Shown here: positions 1 to 10,350 of the stretch, piece by piece
Numbering within the stretch: position 1 is the stretch's first letter
Layout of the letters: every line of letters starts with the position of its first letter
Assembly (NCBI GenBank): GCA_016124235.1
Contig: WGOC01000019.1
Location: forward strand, 1 to 64,000
Length of the DNA stretch: 64,000 nucleotides
Source of the DNA: a bacterium
GTDB lineage: Bacteria; Verrucomicrobiota; Verrucomicrobiia; Limisphaerales; RI-55
Reading direction: 5' to 3'
Made by a program: the position numbers and the translations under genes
Notes under the pieces: model-generated
Told to the model about the DNA's origin: nothing
What the model saw: the letters and a program-made list of their open reading frames with translations, nothing else
Database searches by the model: none

Positions 1-3000
1 ATCGGCCGTTACAAGCTGTTGGAGAAGTTGGGTGAAGGCGGTTTTGGGTCCGTGTGGGCGGCCGAACAACGCGAACCGGTCAAGCGCCGCGTCGCCCTCA
101 AGATCATCAAGCTGGGCATGGACACCAAACAGGTCGTCGCCCGCTTCGAGGCCGAGCGCCAGGCCCTGGCCCTCATGGATCATCCCAACATCGCCAAGGT
201 CCTGGACGCCGGCAGCACCGACACCGGCCGGCCCTACTTCGTGATGGAACTGGTCAAGGGCATTCCCATCACCAAGTATTGCGATCAGGAAAAGCTCAAT
301 ACCACCGAACGACTCGATCTGTTCATCAAGGTTTGTCACGCGATCCAACACGCGCACCAGAAGGGCATCATCCACCGGGACATCAAACCGTCGAACATCA
401 TGGTCACCCTGCACGACGGGGTGCCCGTGCCCAAAGTGATTGATTTCGGGATCGCCAAAGCCACCCAACAGGAGCTGACGGAGAAGACGATTTACACCCA
501 GTACAGCCAGTTCATCGGGACACCCGCCTACATGAGTCCGGAACAGGCGGAGATGAGCGGACTGGACATCGACACGAGGAGTGACATCTACAGCCTGGGC
601 GTGCTGCTTTACGAACTGCTGACGGGAACCACGCCCTTTGACACGAAGGAGCTGATGGCTTCGGGGCTGGACGAGATGCGAAAGATCATTCGGGAGCGCG
701 AACCGGTGAGACCCAGCACGCGGTTGAGCCAGACGCTTACAAACTCGCCTGCTGGCGGTTCGCTCGTCACTCGTCACTCGTCACTGCCCACGGACCTAGA
801 CTGGATCGCGATGAAGTGTCTGGAGAAGGACCGCAGCCGGCGCTACGACACCGCCAACGGCCTGGCCACTGACATCATCCGCCACCTGAACAACGAACCC
901 GTCGTCGCCCGGCCGCCGAGCGCCACTTACAAAATCCATAAGGCGTGGCGGCGCCATCGTACGATTTTCACGGCGGCGCTGGCAGTGGTTGCCGCCCTCG
1001 TTCTGGGCCTCGGTCTCACGCTCTGGCAATACGCCGGCAAAAGTCGCGCAGAACAGGAACAGGTTCATCTGCGGGAGAAAGCCGAAGGCAAGGCGCGCGA
1101 AGCCAACGAATTGAAGGATCGCTACGGTGAGCTTCTGTACGATTCGCTATTACGCGAAGCCCGATCGATTCGCCGCGCACGTCAGCCCGGGTATCGCCAC
1201 GTCATGTTCGACCGGATCAAGCAGGCAATCGCGTTGGGAACTTCCAACGCAAACCCCGCGGAACTGCGTCGCGAAGCCGTTTCTTCGTTTGGCGATTGGG
1301 CGGCACTCGATCCCGTGGATATCGATGTGCCGACAACTCCGAACGTGGGTTGTTTGAGCGCAGACGGCTCGCTGGCCGCGATGGACAGCGGACCCGGGCA
1401 AAAGGTTTTGATCGTGCAAACTCGCAGCGGCCGGACGCTCGCCTCGTTGGACATCCCCGGGACGATCGTGAGCCTGGCGTTCGATCCGCGCGGCATGGCG
1501 CTTTATGTTTCAGGTTCGAAAAATCGCATCGTCCTCGATGAGCGCCTCAAGGATTTTTACCTTGAGAAGTGGTCCTTGCGCGGAGACGCATCGTGGCGGC
1601 AGGACTGGCGCCGCGAAACGGAAGCCTTCACCCGGTTCTTTTACACTGATGCCGGTCCCGTGACAGTCAGTTTCCCGCCGGACGACTCAGTCATCACGGT
1701 CGAAGATGTTGAGCGTAACAAAGTGCTGGCATCGATTCGGACGGGCACGCCCATTCAATGGTTTCCCGTGGCCAACGTAAGCACCGATCGGAAAATGGTT
1801 GCCTTTTTCAGCGTCACGGAAACGAACCGTTTCGATTCCCAATTGGAAATCTGGGACCTCAAGACGAGCCAACGACTCAAAGCCGATGCGCCCCGCTTGG
1901 GAATGGGTTGGGGAGTCTATTTCTCGCGCGTGGGTGATCTTATTTCTGCGAGCTTTACCAGTCGCGTTATCCTCTACGATTCCGAGCAACTGGGACGAAT
2001 CTACACCGCGGAAGGTTCCAGCGAGAACAACTGGGGCGCACCGGTCGGGGAAGGCGACCTGATCGCGGTTCCCGCAACCCAGGAGCTGACGGTGAGATTG
2101 ATGCGCGCGCGATCCGGTCGCGAAGCGGCGATCCTCAACGTCGGTGGCATCCCCAACGCGCAGTATTTCAACCATGACGGCACGGTCCTGATGGTACTCC
2201 ACGATCGAGGCGCCCGGATCGTTCGCTTGCGTGCCGAAGGCGAAAAGCTGCAATTGACCGGACACCAAGGCGGCGTGCCCGCAATGGAATTTACTCCTGA
2301 CGGCAGCGCGATCGTGTCGGCCGGCAAGGATCGAACGTTGCGTGTGTGGGATCTGCCAACCACACGCTCCCGGACGCTGGGAACGCTGCCGGCAGCGGGG
2401 CAGACGGTCGCGATTTCTCCGGAAGGCAGCTACGTCGCGACCGGCTATTACGATATTGGCGACCTTTCGATCTGGTCGTTGCGATCAGGTCAGCAGGTCA
2501 CGAGACTGGGCGAGGTTTCCGTTCGCCAGGGCGCCACTTGGAATTGCATCTTCAGTCCGGATGGAAAAAATCTCGCCGCCATCGGCAACGGAGTTCGCGT
2601 TTGGGACACCTCCAGTTTGGCCGCGGGTGGCAACGACAAGGATGTCCACATCGGCCTGCGGGTAATCGAAAAAGATGGATGGTCGAGCGTCGCGATGGAT
2701 CCGGCCGGCAAGTGGATGGCATACCAAGTTCCGGTCAGCCAGACGGAACCTGGCGCGACGGTGACCGTGCGAAGTACGGAGTTGGAAGGAAGGCCCCAGA
2801 TCGTTGCCACCAACCTCGAATTGAATCCAATCCAGTCGATTTGTTTCCTGCCAAAAACCGGTGATCTCGCCTACGTGACCCGCGGCTATCGCGATATCGT
2901 GATTCTTGAATCGGGCACCTGGAAACCCATTCGCAAGATCAAGACGCGCCCCGAAGGCGACACCTCGGCGTGGTACGTCGCCAACATCTGCGCAAGTCCG

Positions 3001-3231
3001 GACGGATCACAACTGGCGAACGTTTCGACATCGGGCCTGGGTGTTGACATCTACGATCCGGCGACCGGCGAATACCGTTACTCGCTGCCCGAGGAGGCAA
3101 CCACCATCTGGTGGCTGGCGTGGAGTCCCGACAGCCGTCACATCGCCGTCTCCCGGGCCAACGGCGAAATCTCGATCTGGAATTTGAACGAAGTGGAAAA
3201 CCAGTTGGCGCAATTGGGCCTCAAACCTTGA
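1..3231 (+). CDS. Ser/Thr protein kinase with membrane anchor and WD40-like repeats (5' truncated)
   Basis: Reading is open from base 1, so the true start lies outside the window; a TTG at 19 would cut into the glycine loop. The kinase domain comes first, with the glycine loop LGEGGFG, the lysine in VALKII (about residue 34), the catalytic loop HRDIKPSN (Asp about 127), DFG (about 148) and [10 protein letters not shown] hydrophobic segment follows at about 315-340 ([15 protein letters not shown]), then roughly 700 residues with repeated WD endings such as LRVWDLP, LSIWSL and ISIWNL, read as beta-propeller repeats. This PknB-type fusion is common in Planctomycetes and Verrucomicrobia and probably senses or scaffolds at the membrane. 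The linker at bases 736-790 carries a tandem 7-mer. Kinase assignment is sure; substrate unknown. Confidence 0.95.
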   Translation: MGRYKLLEKLGEGGFGSVWAAEQREPVKRRVALKIIKLGMDTKQVVARFEAERQALALMDHPNIAKVLDAGSTDTGRPYFVMELVKGIPITKYCDQEKLNTTERLDLFIKVCHAIQHAHQKGIIHRDIKPSNIMVTLHDGVPVPKVIDFGIAKATQQELTEKTIYTQYSQFIGTPAYMSPEQAEMSGLDIDTRSDIYSLGVLLYELLTGTTPFDTKELMASGLDEMRKIIREREPVRPSTRLSQTLTNSPAGGSLVTRHSSLPTDLDWIAMKCLEKDRSRRYDTANGLATDIIRHLNNEPVVARPPSATYKIHKAWRRHRTIFTAALAVVAALVLGLGLTLWQYAGKSRAEQEQVHLREKAEGKAREANELKDRYGELLYDSLLREARSIRRARQPGYRHVMFDRIKQAIALGTSNANPAELRREAVSSFGDWAALDPVDIDVPTTPNVGCLSADGSLAAMDSGPGQKVLIVQTRSGRTLASLDIPGTIVSLAFDPRGMALYVSGSKNRIVLDERLKDFYLEKWSLRGDASWRQDWRRETEAFTRFFYTDAGPVTVSFPPDDSVITVEDVERNKVLASIRTGTPIQWFPVANVSTDRKMVAFFSVTETNRFDSQLEIWDLKTSQRLKADAPRLGMGWGVYFSRVGDLISASFTSRVILYDSEQLGRIYTAEGSSENNWGAPVGEGDLIAVPATQELTVRLMRARSGREAAILNVGGIPNAQYFNHDGTVLMVLHDRGARIVRLRAEGEKLQLTGHQGGVPAMEFTPDGSAIVSAGKDRTLRVWDLPTTRSRTLGTLPAAGQTVAISPEGSYVATGYYDIGDLSIWSLRSGQQVTRLGEVSVRQGATWNCIFSPDGKNLAAIGNGVRVWDTSSLAAGGNDKDVHIGLRVIEKDGWSSVAMDPAGKWMAYQVPVSQTEPGATVTVRSTELEGRPQIVATNLELNPIQSICFLPKTGDLAYVTRGYRDIVILESGTWKPIRKIKTRPEGDTSAWYVANICASPDGSQLANVSTSGLGVDIYDPATGEYRYSLPEEATTIWWLAWSPDSRHIAVSRANGEISIWNLNEVENQLAQLGLKP
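764..784 (+). repeat. Three tandem copies of TCGTCAC inside the kinase gene
   Basis: The 7-mer TCGTCAC occurs three times head to tail at 764-784. It encodes part of a low-complexity segment (LVTRHSSLP) inserted before the conserved [13 protein letters not shown] helix of the kinase lobe. Seven is not a multiple of three, so gain or loss of one unit would shift the frame. Confidence 0.8.
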
Positions 3232-3391
3232 AACTCAGATGATTCGAACGACTGGCGTTGGTTTCTTGAATCGTCCTGCCAGTGCCGGGCAAAACTGATA
3301 TTTGGATTGTCGGCGGCGGCGCCAACGACTACCAAGTTCTTCCGTTAATTCCACCGGCAAGTTTGTTGCGCGGACACAAACACAGCGACCC

Positions 3392-3691
3392 ATGGAAATT
3401 CGACAACAGGCCGAAGCACGGTATGTGGACTATCACGGAGTCTACTTCAAAATGGCTTCCGACACGGAATTCGACGGCACTCCATACTGCGCGCGCTGCC
3501 TTGCGAAGATGTGTTTTATGAGCGTGGTCGCCCCCTACCTCTGCACGAATTGCCGGGAAATTACTCCATTCACCGTCGCCCAGCTCAAAGGGGTACATCG
3601 GGAGATCGAAGCCAAGCTCTTGGAGATGGACCACCCGGCCCGCGCCGTCTTCTTTCTCGATGATTCACCGCCGGGAGCCGATCCGCGTTAG
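3392..3691 (+). CDS. Small zinc-ribbon protein of unknown function
   Basis: This 99-residue protein is read from ATG 3392 (MEIRQQAEARYVDYHGVYF). It holds two CxxC pairs, CARC near residue 36 and CTNC near residue 54, spaced as in a zinc ribbon. The C-terminal part (VAQLKGVHREIEAKLLEMD) looks helical. The frame is open upstream to 3302, but that extension is basic, low in complexity and unlikely to be translated. It lies between the kinase and the convergent DUF1552 gene, with no clear operon partner. Function unknown; a metal-bound structural fold is an inference from the cysteines. Confidence 0.6.
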   Translation: MEIRQQAEARYVDYHGVYFKMASDTEFDGTPYCARCLAKMCFMSVVAPYLCTNCREITPFTVAQLKGVHREIEAKLLEMDHPARAVFFLDDSPPGADPR

Positions 3692-3720
3692 CGCAGGACT
3701 CGGTTTCCCAAAGACCGCGA

Positions 3721-5028
3721 CTACACTTCGTCCAGCGGTTTGGCGGCGTCGCCAAATTTCGGCAAGCGAACATCCATCTTGTCCATCATCGAGAGGAACA
3801 AACGGCACATCTGGCGGTCGGGCTTGTTGAGGTAATCAAGCACCTGCCCACCTTTGATCCGACCTCCCGCACCACCGAGCAGAACAACAGGAAGCTTCGT
3901 CGCATCGTGGCTACCCGTGATCATCGACGAACAATAGAGCAGCATTGAGTTGTCGAGCAATGTGCGTTCGCCTTCCTGGATGCTGTCGAGTTTGCGCGCG
4001 ATGTACGCGACTTGTTGGAGGAAGAACTGATTCACCTTCAACCAATCCGCGGTGTCGCTGTGCGAGAGCAGATGGTGAATCATGTAATCGACGCCCAGAT
4101 TTGGAAACCGCAATGAACTGTGGTCATTGTTCAACTTGAGCGTCGTAATGCGCGTGGTATCGGTTTGAAATCCGAGCACTAAAATATCGCACATCAACTT
4201 CATGTGCTCGGCGATATCCTGCGGAATGCCGTCGGCCGGACGGGGCATGTTGGGCTTCTCAAGCGTCGGCCGCCAGCCCTGCAATTCGCCCTTTTTGCCA
4301 GCGTTTTCGATGCGCTGTTCCACGTCGCGTACCGAGTCGAGATACTCGTCGAGCTTGCGTTGGTCGTTCGCGCTGATGTTCCGTCGCAGGTCCTTCGCGT
4401 CGGACAACACGGCGTCGAGCACACTTTGATCGCCCTTGCTCGCCTCGTCCTTGAACAACCGGTCAAACGCCAGCGCGGGATAAATCTCGAGCGGCGTCGG
4501 CGTGGTCGGTGAACTCCACGAAATATGCGAGCTATAGAGCATCGAATAATTCTTGTGGACCGAGGGGTTCGATTTCTCGCAACCCAGCACCAAGCTCGGC
4601 ACTTTTGTCGAATGCCCATAACGCTGCGCCAGCAATTGATCAATGCTCGTGCCAGATCGAATCTCGCCGCCCGACGCGAGCGGAGCGCCGGACAACAAGT
4701 TGCCCGTTTGCGAACTGTGAATGTTGCCCTTTTGCGCCTCGGCGTTGAAGAGGCCACGGATGAACAGCATCTTCTCGCGATGATCGGCCAACGGCTCCAG
4801 CACCTTGCCCAGCTCGATCTGCTTGCCTTCGCCCTTCGCCCACCATTCGCGCGAGTGAAAGCCATTCCCTGAAAACAGCACCGCCAGGCGCACCGGAGCT
4901 TCACTTGCCGGTCGGACCGCGACCGGCGGCGTATCCCCCCAAACAGTGAGCGATTCCATCCAAGGCAGCGCCATACTGACGCCGACTCCACGGAGAAAGG
5001 TGCGACGGGAAAAATGGTGAGTGCTCAT
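3721..5028 (-). CDS. DUF1552 family exported protein
   Basis: This 435-residue protein begins with a Tat-type signal (SRRTFLRGVGVSMALPW) and matches DUF1552, a family abundant in Planctomycetes and Verrucomicrobia. The pattern fits: early VRLAVLFSGNGFH, a long middle with the helix YLDSVRDVEQRIENAGKK, and a late LDNSMLLYCSSMITGSHDA segment. In relatives the gene often follows a DUF1592/1588 heme protein gene; no such partner is visible here. DUF1552 has no established reaction, so only export through Tat to the periplasm can be inferred. The start ATG is fixed by the position of the twin arginine. Confidence 0.88.
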   Translation of the reverse strand: MSTHHFSRRTFLRGVGVSMALPWMESLTVWGDTPPVAVRPASEAPVRLAVLFSGNGFHSREWWAKGEGKQIELGKVLEPLADHREKMLFIRGLFNAEAQKGNIHSSQTGNLLSGAPLASGGEIRSGTSIDQLLAQRYGHSTKVPSLVLGCEKSNPSVHKNYSMLYSSHISWSSPTTPTPLEIYPALAFDRLFKDEASKGDQSVLDAVLSDAKDLRRNISANDQRKLDEYLDSVRDVEQRIENAGKKGELQGWRPTLEKPNMPRPADGIPQDIAEHMKLMCDILVLGFQTDTTRITTLKLNNDHSSLRFPNLGVDYMIHHLLSHSDTADWLKVNQFFLQQVAYIARKLDSIQEGERTLLDNSMLLYCSSMITGSHDATKLPVVLLGGAGGRIKGGQVLDYLNKPDRQMCRLFLSMMDKMDVRLPKFGDAAKPLDEV

Positions 5029-5194
5029 AGCTCGGCGGGTTTTCGACGTTCATACACCGCCCCTTCATCCAACGAAATCTAAATTACGGGGCTATTTCCC
5101 GCCAGTCAGTCGATCCTTTGGCGATCGTTTCGAGCGTCTCGCCACGTTTCGCGTTTGTACTTTCCCCCGCCCGGACCGCGATTATCTTCCGGGC

Positions 5195-5764
5195 ATGACG
5201 AACTGGGTTACCCAATACATCGCCGCGCAAAAGGCGGTGCTTGATTCCATTCCCGCCGATCAGGTCAGCGAGCTGATCGATCTGCTGGCAAAGGCGCTCA
5301 AGGATGACAAACAGGTTTTTTGCTTTGGCAACGGCGGCAGCGCGGCCAATTGCTCGCACTTTGCCACCGATCTCGGCAAGGGCTCCTCGGACAAAGTGGG
5401 CCGGCGTTTCCGCGTGCTCTCACTCAATGACAACGTGAGCTGGATGACGGCGTTGGGCAACGACTACTCTTACGACGACGTGTTCGTCCGCCAATTGGAA
5501 AACTACGGCCGGCCCGGCGACATTGCATTGAGCCTCAGCGTCAGCGGCAATTCGCCCAATTGCGTCAAGGCGCTGCAGTGGGCCAAGGACAACGGCCTGC
5601 ACACGATCGCTCTCGTCGGGGCGAAGAAAGGCCGGATGGCCGAAATTGCCGAACACGCGATCGTGGTGAATGACACTCATTACGGACGTGCCGAGGATGC
5701 CCAAATGGGCATCTGCCACATGCTGTGTTACGCGTTCATGGAGAATCCAGAGATCGCCCGCTAG
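5195..5764 (+). CDS. gmhA: SIS-domain phosphoheptose isomerase
   Basis: This 189-residue SIS protein is close to the usual length of sedoheptulose-7-phosphate isomerase, the first step of ADP-heptose synthesis for lipopolysaccharide core. Visible hallmarks are the phosphosugar loop GNGGSAANCSHFATDLGKG, the SLSVSGNSPNCVKAL segment, and the C-terminal EDAQMGICHMLCYAF carrying the GmhA-type His. The ATG at 5195 gives the family start; the frame upstream to 5021 has no homologous look. The deacetylase gene starts 29 bases after the stop, so the two are probably cotranscribed. A heptosyltransferase gene further along (38090) fits the pathway. A different SIS sugar isomerase is possible. Confidence 0.8.
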   Translation: MTNWVTQYIAAQKAVLDSIPADQVSELIDLLAKALKDDKQVFCFGNGGSAANCSHFATDLGKGSSDKVGRRFRVLSLNDNVSWMTALGNDYSYDDVFVRQLENYGRPGDIALSLSVSGNSPNCVKALQWAKDNGLHTIALVGAKKGRMAEIAEHAIVVNDTHYGRAEDAQMGICHMLCYAFMENPEIAR

Positions 5765-5793
5765 CCCGTCCCCCGCCGAGCCACCCGACGTCC

Positions 5794-6564
5794 GTGAAGG
5801 TTCCGCCGCAACCGTTGCCTACCTACTCGGGGCTTACGCCGTTCCGCAATTGGTTCCGTCACGGCACGCCGGTTTTGATGTATCACAAACTTGGCCCGCG
5901 TCCGCCGGGCGTGCGCTTGAAGGGGCTCTACGTCGGCGAACGGCTCTTTCGAAAGCAGATTCGTGAGCTGGCGGAGGCAGGTTTTTCGGGGCCGAACTAC
6001 GATCAGGTGATTTCAACTCGGCCCGAGCAAAAGCAGGTTTTCATCACGTTCGACGACGGTTTTGAAAATGTGTTGCGCCACGGACTCAAGCCGCTGGCCG
6101 ACCACGGTTTCAAAGCGATGCAGTTCCTTGTGGCCGATCAACTGGGCCGGACCAACGATTGGGAAACCTGCGAAGGCGAGGCTGAGGAACGTTTGATGGA
6201 TACCGAACAAATCCGGGACTGGATCGCGGCCGGTCACGAGATCGGCGCGCACACATTGACGCATCCGCGACTGACGCGCGTTTCAGAATCGCAGGCCCGC
6301 GAGGAAATCGCCGCCAGCAAACGAAAGTTGGAGGATCTGTTTGGTCGACCGATCCGCCATTTTTGCTATCCATACGGCGACCATAACGACCGCACCGTCG
6401 AACTGGTTCGAGACGCCGGTTACGAGACGGCGTGCCTGGTCTCCGGCGGTTTGGTCGTGCCCGGTGCGGACCCGTTGCGTTTGAATCGGATCATGGCGCG
6501 CTACGCAAGCCGCAGCCCGAAGTCCCTCTTGCGCCAATTGAAAGCCCGTTGGAATTGGGCGTAA
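5794..6564 (+). CDS. Polysaccharide deacetylase (NodB-like)
   Basis: The NodB homology domain shows motif 1 ITFDDGFENV, motif 2 GAHTLTHPRL (the HxxxH metal pair) and motif 3 FCYPYGDHNDRT. Family members remove N- or O-acetyl groups from polysaccharides with a bound divalent metal. The GTG at 5794, giving 256 residues, is preferred; longer in-frame starts overlap the upstream isomerase gene. No signal peptide is evident, so a cytoplasmic role on a precursor or an unrecognised export route is possible. The gene follows the GmhA-type gene closely, which suggests a part in surface polysaccharide or lipopolysaccharide work. The exact substrate cannot be read. Confidence 0.85.
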   Translation: MKVPPQPLPTYSGLTPFRNWFRHGTPVLMYHKLGPRPPGVRLKGLYVGERLFRKQIRELAEAGFSGPNYDQVISTRPEQKQVFITFDDGFENVLRHGLKPLADHGFKAMQFLVADQLGRTNDWETCEGEAEERLMDTEQIRDWIAAGHEIGAHTLTHPRLTRVSESQAREEIAASKRKLEDLFGRPIRHFCYPYGDHNDRTVELVRDAGYETACLVSGGLVVPGADPLRLNRIMARYASRSPKSLLRQLKARWNWA

Positions 6565-6569
6565 GCAGC

Positions 6570-7682
6570 TCAAGGCGGCGGTTCTTCAAACAAGCGATAG
6601 AATCGCGTCGTCGCCGGGGCGGTCGTGTTCCAAAGTCCTTCGGTTCCGCCGGTCAGAATTCCGGTGGCCGCGTCCTGCCAGTTTGTGAAGTCGGATGTCG
6701 ATTCAACGGAGTAACGGCTGCCCGCTCGCGATTCCCAACGAAGTGACAGGAAACCACCGTTGACGTCGATCTGCGTCACTCGAAACGGGACGCTGTACGG
6801 ATTGTCGAAAATCATCAGCACGCCCAGGTGATCGGAAGCGGTGCGATCGTCATCCGCATTCAAAACGCTTGGCGTGGGATTCAACACATCGGTGCGCACA
6901 GTTTGACTCGCGAGAATGTTCGAATAAAGCAGGCCGTTTGGCAGGATGTAGTCCAACCGCGATTGCAAGCTCGCCCGAATCGAGAACGTGCGCTCGCTTT
7001 TCGTCGTCGGATTGACCGGTGTTGTGAGAATCAACCCGACCGCGCTGTTCGTGAGCTTCGGGACCACGTCGGCGTCGTAGCTGGCGTTGGCCATGACGTC
7101 TTCATTGAAATCGCCCGTGAGGACAAACGGCTGGTTGGTCCAGGTGGGATAGTAGGTGTTCACGACGAAGTTGGAAATCGCGAGGGCTTCGGCACCCCGG
7201 CGCGAAATCGAATCTGCGTCGAAGCCAGATTTCAAGTGCGTGGTAAAAATGTGCAAAGGCATCGACCATTGCGGAACACTGATTTCCGCCTCAAACAAAT
7301 CGCGCGTAAACCGGCCGTCGTAGCCAAAGTCATTCAGCAAAACGCCATCGAGCCATCGTTGTTCGCGACTGATCGGGTAGCGGCTTACAATCACGCTCCG
7401 CAGAATCCCGTCAGTACCGCTGTACCTTGCCAGAAAGTAGCCCGGCAGAAACGCCGACACGAAATTGGTCATCTCGGTGACGTAGTCGTTGGGGATTTCC
7501 TGGAATGTGACGATGTCTGGCCGCACGTATTGGACAACCCGTCCGATTGCCCGGACTTGAGCGGCATTCGTCGTCCAATCCGTCGCGCCGTTCCCGGCAA
7601 CATTCCACGTCAACAAGGACAGCGGAGCGGCCGACGCCGTCCAACTGAGGAGCAAGAGAAGCCACACACCACGAATGAACAC
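6570..7682 (-). CDS. Secreted endonuclease/exonuclease/phosphatase-fold protein
   Basis: This 370-residue protein has a signal peptide (FIRGVWLLLLLSWTASA) and the EEP fold motifs in order: LLTWNVAGNG, VTFQEIP (catalytic Glu), HIFTTHLKSG, VLTGDFNED and SDHLGVLMIF (the SDH triad). Such proteins cleave phosphodiesters in nucleic acid or phospholipid. The last 70 residues form a separate beta-rich module (RYSVESTSDFTNWQDAATG and RFYRLFE), a type often found at the end of exported verrucomicrobial proteins. The gene ends 5 bases from the convergent deacetylase gene. The substrate is unresolved; an extracellular nuclease is most likely. Confidence 0.85.
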   Translation of the reverse strand: MFIRGVWLLLLLSWTASAAPLSLLTWNVAGNGATDWTTNAAQVRAIGRVVQYVRPDIVTFQEIPNDYVTEMTNFVSAFLPGYFLARYSGTDGILRSVIVSRYPISREQRWLDGVLLNDFGYDGRFTRDLFEAEISVPQWSMPLHIFTTHLKSGFDADSISRRGAEALAISNFVVNTYYPTWTNQPFVLTGDFNEDVMANASYDADVVPKLTNSAVGLILTTPVNPTTKSERTFSIRASLQSRLDYILPNGLLYSNILASQTVRTDVLNPTPSVLNADDDRTASDHLGVLMIFDNPYSVPFRVTQIDVNGGFLSLRWESRAGSRYSVESTSDFTNWQDAATGILTGGTEGLWNTTAPATTRFYRLFEEPPP

Positions 7683-7917
7683 CCCGTCAGAAAAAGCGTG
7701 AAACGGAACGATTGCAAGTCACCCCTCAGCATGAACGCGATTCATCAAGATTTCACCGATTCGTAACAACGCCGCCCGTTCTCACTGCGATGCAGGGACT
7801 TAAGCCTGACCGTTTGTCTGCGCTCGGGTGCATCCGGTAGATTGATTACCGCGTTTACCAAGGGTCCGTCGTGAACCCCAACCAGTCCCGCCCGTTGTTT
7901 CGTGTGGCGCGCATAAA

Positions 7918-10350
7918 GTGAAAAAAGCGGTCTCAGCCAAATTGCGAGATATCAGGTGGAGTGTGTGCTTCACCGCGCTTCTACTATTTTCGCAACTCGC
8001 TGGCGCCCAGGATCAAACCCCATCGGAAAATGCCATCCCTGAAACCACCGCCGTCGCTACTATCCTCCGCGACCAGGATCACAACTTTGTGCCAGACTCC
8101 CTCGGGCAAACGGTGGTCGTACGCGGTGTATTGACCTCGGATCCTGTGCCGGTTGCCAGCAGTTTCGAGATGGTCAATTTACAGGATTCGACGGGTGGGA
8201 TTCTACTATTCACTCGTTCCCGGAAGCTTTTGGAAGACAAGTTCAAATCGGGCGACGAAGTGTGGGCCCGCGGGGTGGTCTCCCAATATCAGGGCACCGA
8301 ACAGGTCACGATCGAAGAAATCCACCTGATCAAGGAAACCAAAGTTCCCGCGCCCAAAGTGGTCACGGCTGCGGAACTCAATGGGGAAGCTCTGTCCGGG
8401 CAGTTGGTTAAAATCACCGGCCGCATCCGGTTTGTCGAACACCCGCAACGAGAGGGGGCTCAGGCGGAATTGCAAGACGAGACCGGCACGGTTCGTTTGG
8501 TGATTCCGAATCGCTTTTTCACGGAGCCCGCCTTTATCGAGCAAATGGAGAATCTGTACAGCGCAGAGGTTGTGGGCATTGTCAGCCAAAAGGACACGAC
8601 GCCGCCGCTCAACGGCGGCTACCGGTTGATTCCCCCCCAGGTCGCGGATCTCAAATTCTTCCCGGCGCCGCCTTACCGTTTGATTATCATCACACTCAGC
8701 TCGACGCTGTTGGCCATCGCCAGTCTGGTCCTTTGGAGTAGCCGGCGGAGGGCGATAAAACTGAACCGTGAAATGCGGTCGCTGACGAACGATCTGCAGC
8801 AGTCCCAGGCAAAGTTGCGCGAAAACCAGGCCCGCTTGAGCCTGCTGACCGATCAGGTACCGGCGATTGTCTGGTCAGTGGACAAAGCGCTGCGTTTTAC
8901 GTCGTCCATCGGCGCCGGGCTCAAGGCACTCAACTTGACCCAGGATGCGGTCGTCGGGATGACGTTGTTTGAGTATTTCAAGACGGACGACGTTAACCAG
9001 CCCGCGATCGCGGCCCACCGAATGGCCATTGCCGGCAAGTCCACCACGTTCCAGTCGAACTGGTCCGGTCGCAATTACGAATGCCACGTGGTTCCGCTGA
9101 GAAACGGGGCCGGTGAACTGGTTGGGGCCGTCGGTTTGGCGTTGGACATCACTGAACGCAGCAAAGTCGAAAAAGCCCTGCAGGAACAAGCCACGGCGTT
9201 GCGGCATTCGCAAAAGATGGAAGCCGTGGGCCGGCTGGCTGGTGGCGTGGCGCACGACTTCAACAACCTGGTCACGGTAATCAAGGGCTATTGCGATTTG
9301 ATTTCGTTGAAGCTCGGTAAATCCAACGACCTGCAGGATTGGTTTGAAGAAATCAAAAGCTCGGCCAATCGCGCCGCCGCACTCACGAGCCAACTGCTGG
9401 CCTTCAGTCGCAAACAAGTTTTGGAGCCCCGGGTCCTGGACTTGAACGAAGTTCTTTCCGACATGAATCGACTGCTCCGGCGTATCATCGGCGAGCACAT
9501 CGAGCTGGAGGTCGATCTCACGCCCGAGCTTGGCAACGTCAAGGTCGACAAAGGTCAGTTCGAACAGGTGATCATGAACTTGGCGGTGAACGCGTACGAT
9601 GCGATGCCGCGGGGCGGGCGCCTCTCGATCAAAACGGAAAACCGCGTGATCACGGGTACGGAGAGCGGGCCCTTGACACAATTGGAGCCCGGCAGCTACG
9701 CGTTGATCTCATTCACCGACGAAGGCGAGGGTATGTCACCGGAAGTCCTTTCGCGCGTGTTTGAACCGTTCTTCACCACGAAGGAAGTCGGCAAGGGAAC
9801 CGGCCTGGGCTTGGCGACGGTTTACGGCATCATCAGCCAGAGCGGTGGACTCATCGATGTTGAAAGTGAAGTGGGGCGCGGCACCACATTTCACATTTAC
9901 CTGCCGATTGTTGGTCAATCGACGGATATCATGGAAGTGAACCTGCCTGCCGGCCGGGACACGAAGGGCACCGAAACCGTTCTCCTCGCGGAGGACGAAG
10001 AAGCCGTCCGCGCGCTCATGCGGCGAACGTTGGAAGATAAAGGCTACCGAGTGATTGAGGCCGGCAATGGGGACGACGCCCTGCATCAAAACGCCAACTA
10101 CGCCGGCAAGATCGATCTGCTGGTCACCGACGTCGTGATGCCGCGTATGAGTGGATTCAAACTGGCAAAGCGAATCCGCCAAAGTCGCCCGGATATCAAA
10201 ACACTTTACGTTTCTGGCTACGCCTACACCGGTCGACATGAAGGTGAAACCATCTCGCCGGAAACGTTTTTGGCCAAGCCGTTCAGTCCGGAAATGCTGG
10301 CCCTCAAGGTCCGCCGGGTATTGAACGAGCCGAACCTGACTACGCCTTAG
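7918..10350 (+). CDS. Hybrid sensor histidine kinase with periplasmic OB-like domain, PAS and receiver
   Basis: The 810-residue protein starts at GTG 7918. Parts in order: a signal peptide (VCFTALLLFSQLAGA), a periplasmic region of about 200 residues with OB-fold-like repeats (TVVVRGVLTSDP, GQLVKITGRIRF), a transmembrane helix near 250-275, a coiled coil, a PAS domain, a HisKA helix (GGVAHDFNNLVTVIKGY), an HATPase domain (DEGEGM, FFTTKEVGKGTGLGLATVYG) and a C-terminal receiver with LLVTDVVMPRMSG. The phosphate should pass from His to the receiver Asp. No output gene is adjacent, so it probably works with a distant phosphotransfer partner. The signal sensed is unknown. The 3' end overlaps the convergent ligase gene by 11 bases. 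Confidence 0.93.
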   Translation: MKKAVSAKLRDIRWSVCFTALLLFSQLAGAQDQTPSENAIPETTAVATILRDQDHNFVPDSLGQTVVVRGVLTSDPVPVASSFEMVNLQDSTGGILLFTRSRKLLEDKFKSGDEVWARGVVSQYQGTEQVTIEEIHLIKETKVPAPKVVTAAELNGEALSGQLVKITGRIRFVEHPQREGAQAELQDETGTVRLVIPNRFFTEPAFIEQMENLYSAEVVGIVSQKDTTPPLNGGYRLIPPQVADLKFFPAPPYRLIIITLSSTLLAIASLVLWSSRRRAIKLNREMRSLTNDLQQSQAKLRENQARLSLLTDQVPAIVWSVDKALRFTSSIGAGLKALNLTQDAVVGMTLFEYFKTDDVNQPAIAAHRMAIAGKSTTFQSNWSGRNYECHVVPLRNGAGELVGAVGLALDITERSKVEKALQEQATALRHSQKMEAVGRLAGGVAHDFNNLVTVIKGYCDLISLKLGKSNDLQDWFEEIKSSANRAAALTSQLLAFSRKQVLEPRVLDLNEVLSDMNRLLRRIIGEHIELEVDLTPELGNVKVDKGQFEQVIMNLAVNAYDAMPRGGRLSIKTENRVITGTESGPLTQLEPGSYALISFTDEGEGMSPEVLSRVFEPFFTTKEVGKGTGLGLATVYGIISQSGGLIDVESEVGRGTTFHIYLPIVGQSTDIMEVNLPAGRDTKGTETVLLAEDEEAVRALMRRTLEDKGYRVIEAGNGDDALHQNANYAGKIDLLVTDVVMPRMSGFKLAKRIRQSRPDIKTLYVSGYAYTGRHEGETISPETFLAKPFSPEMLALKVRRVLNEPNLTTP

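Noticed and set aside
3240-3262. GTTCGAATC on the minus strand, tRNA-like
   Set aside because: The neighbouring bases do not pair as a T arm, and no anticodon arm is found at the right distance.
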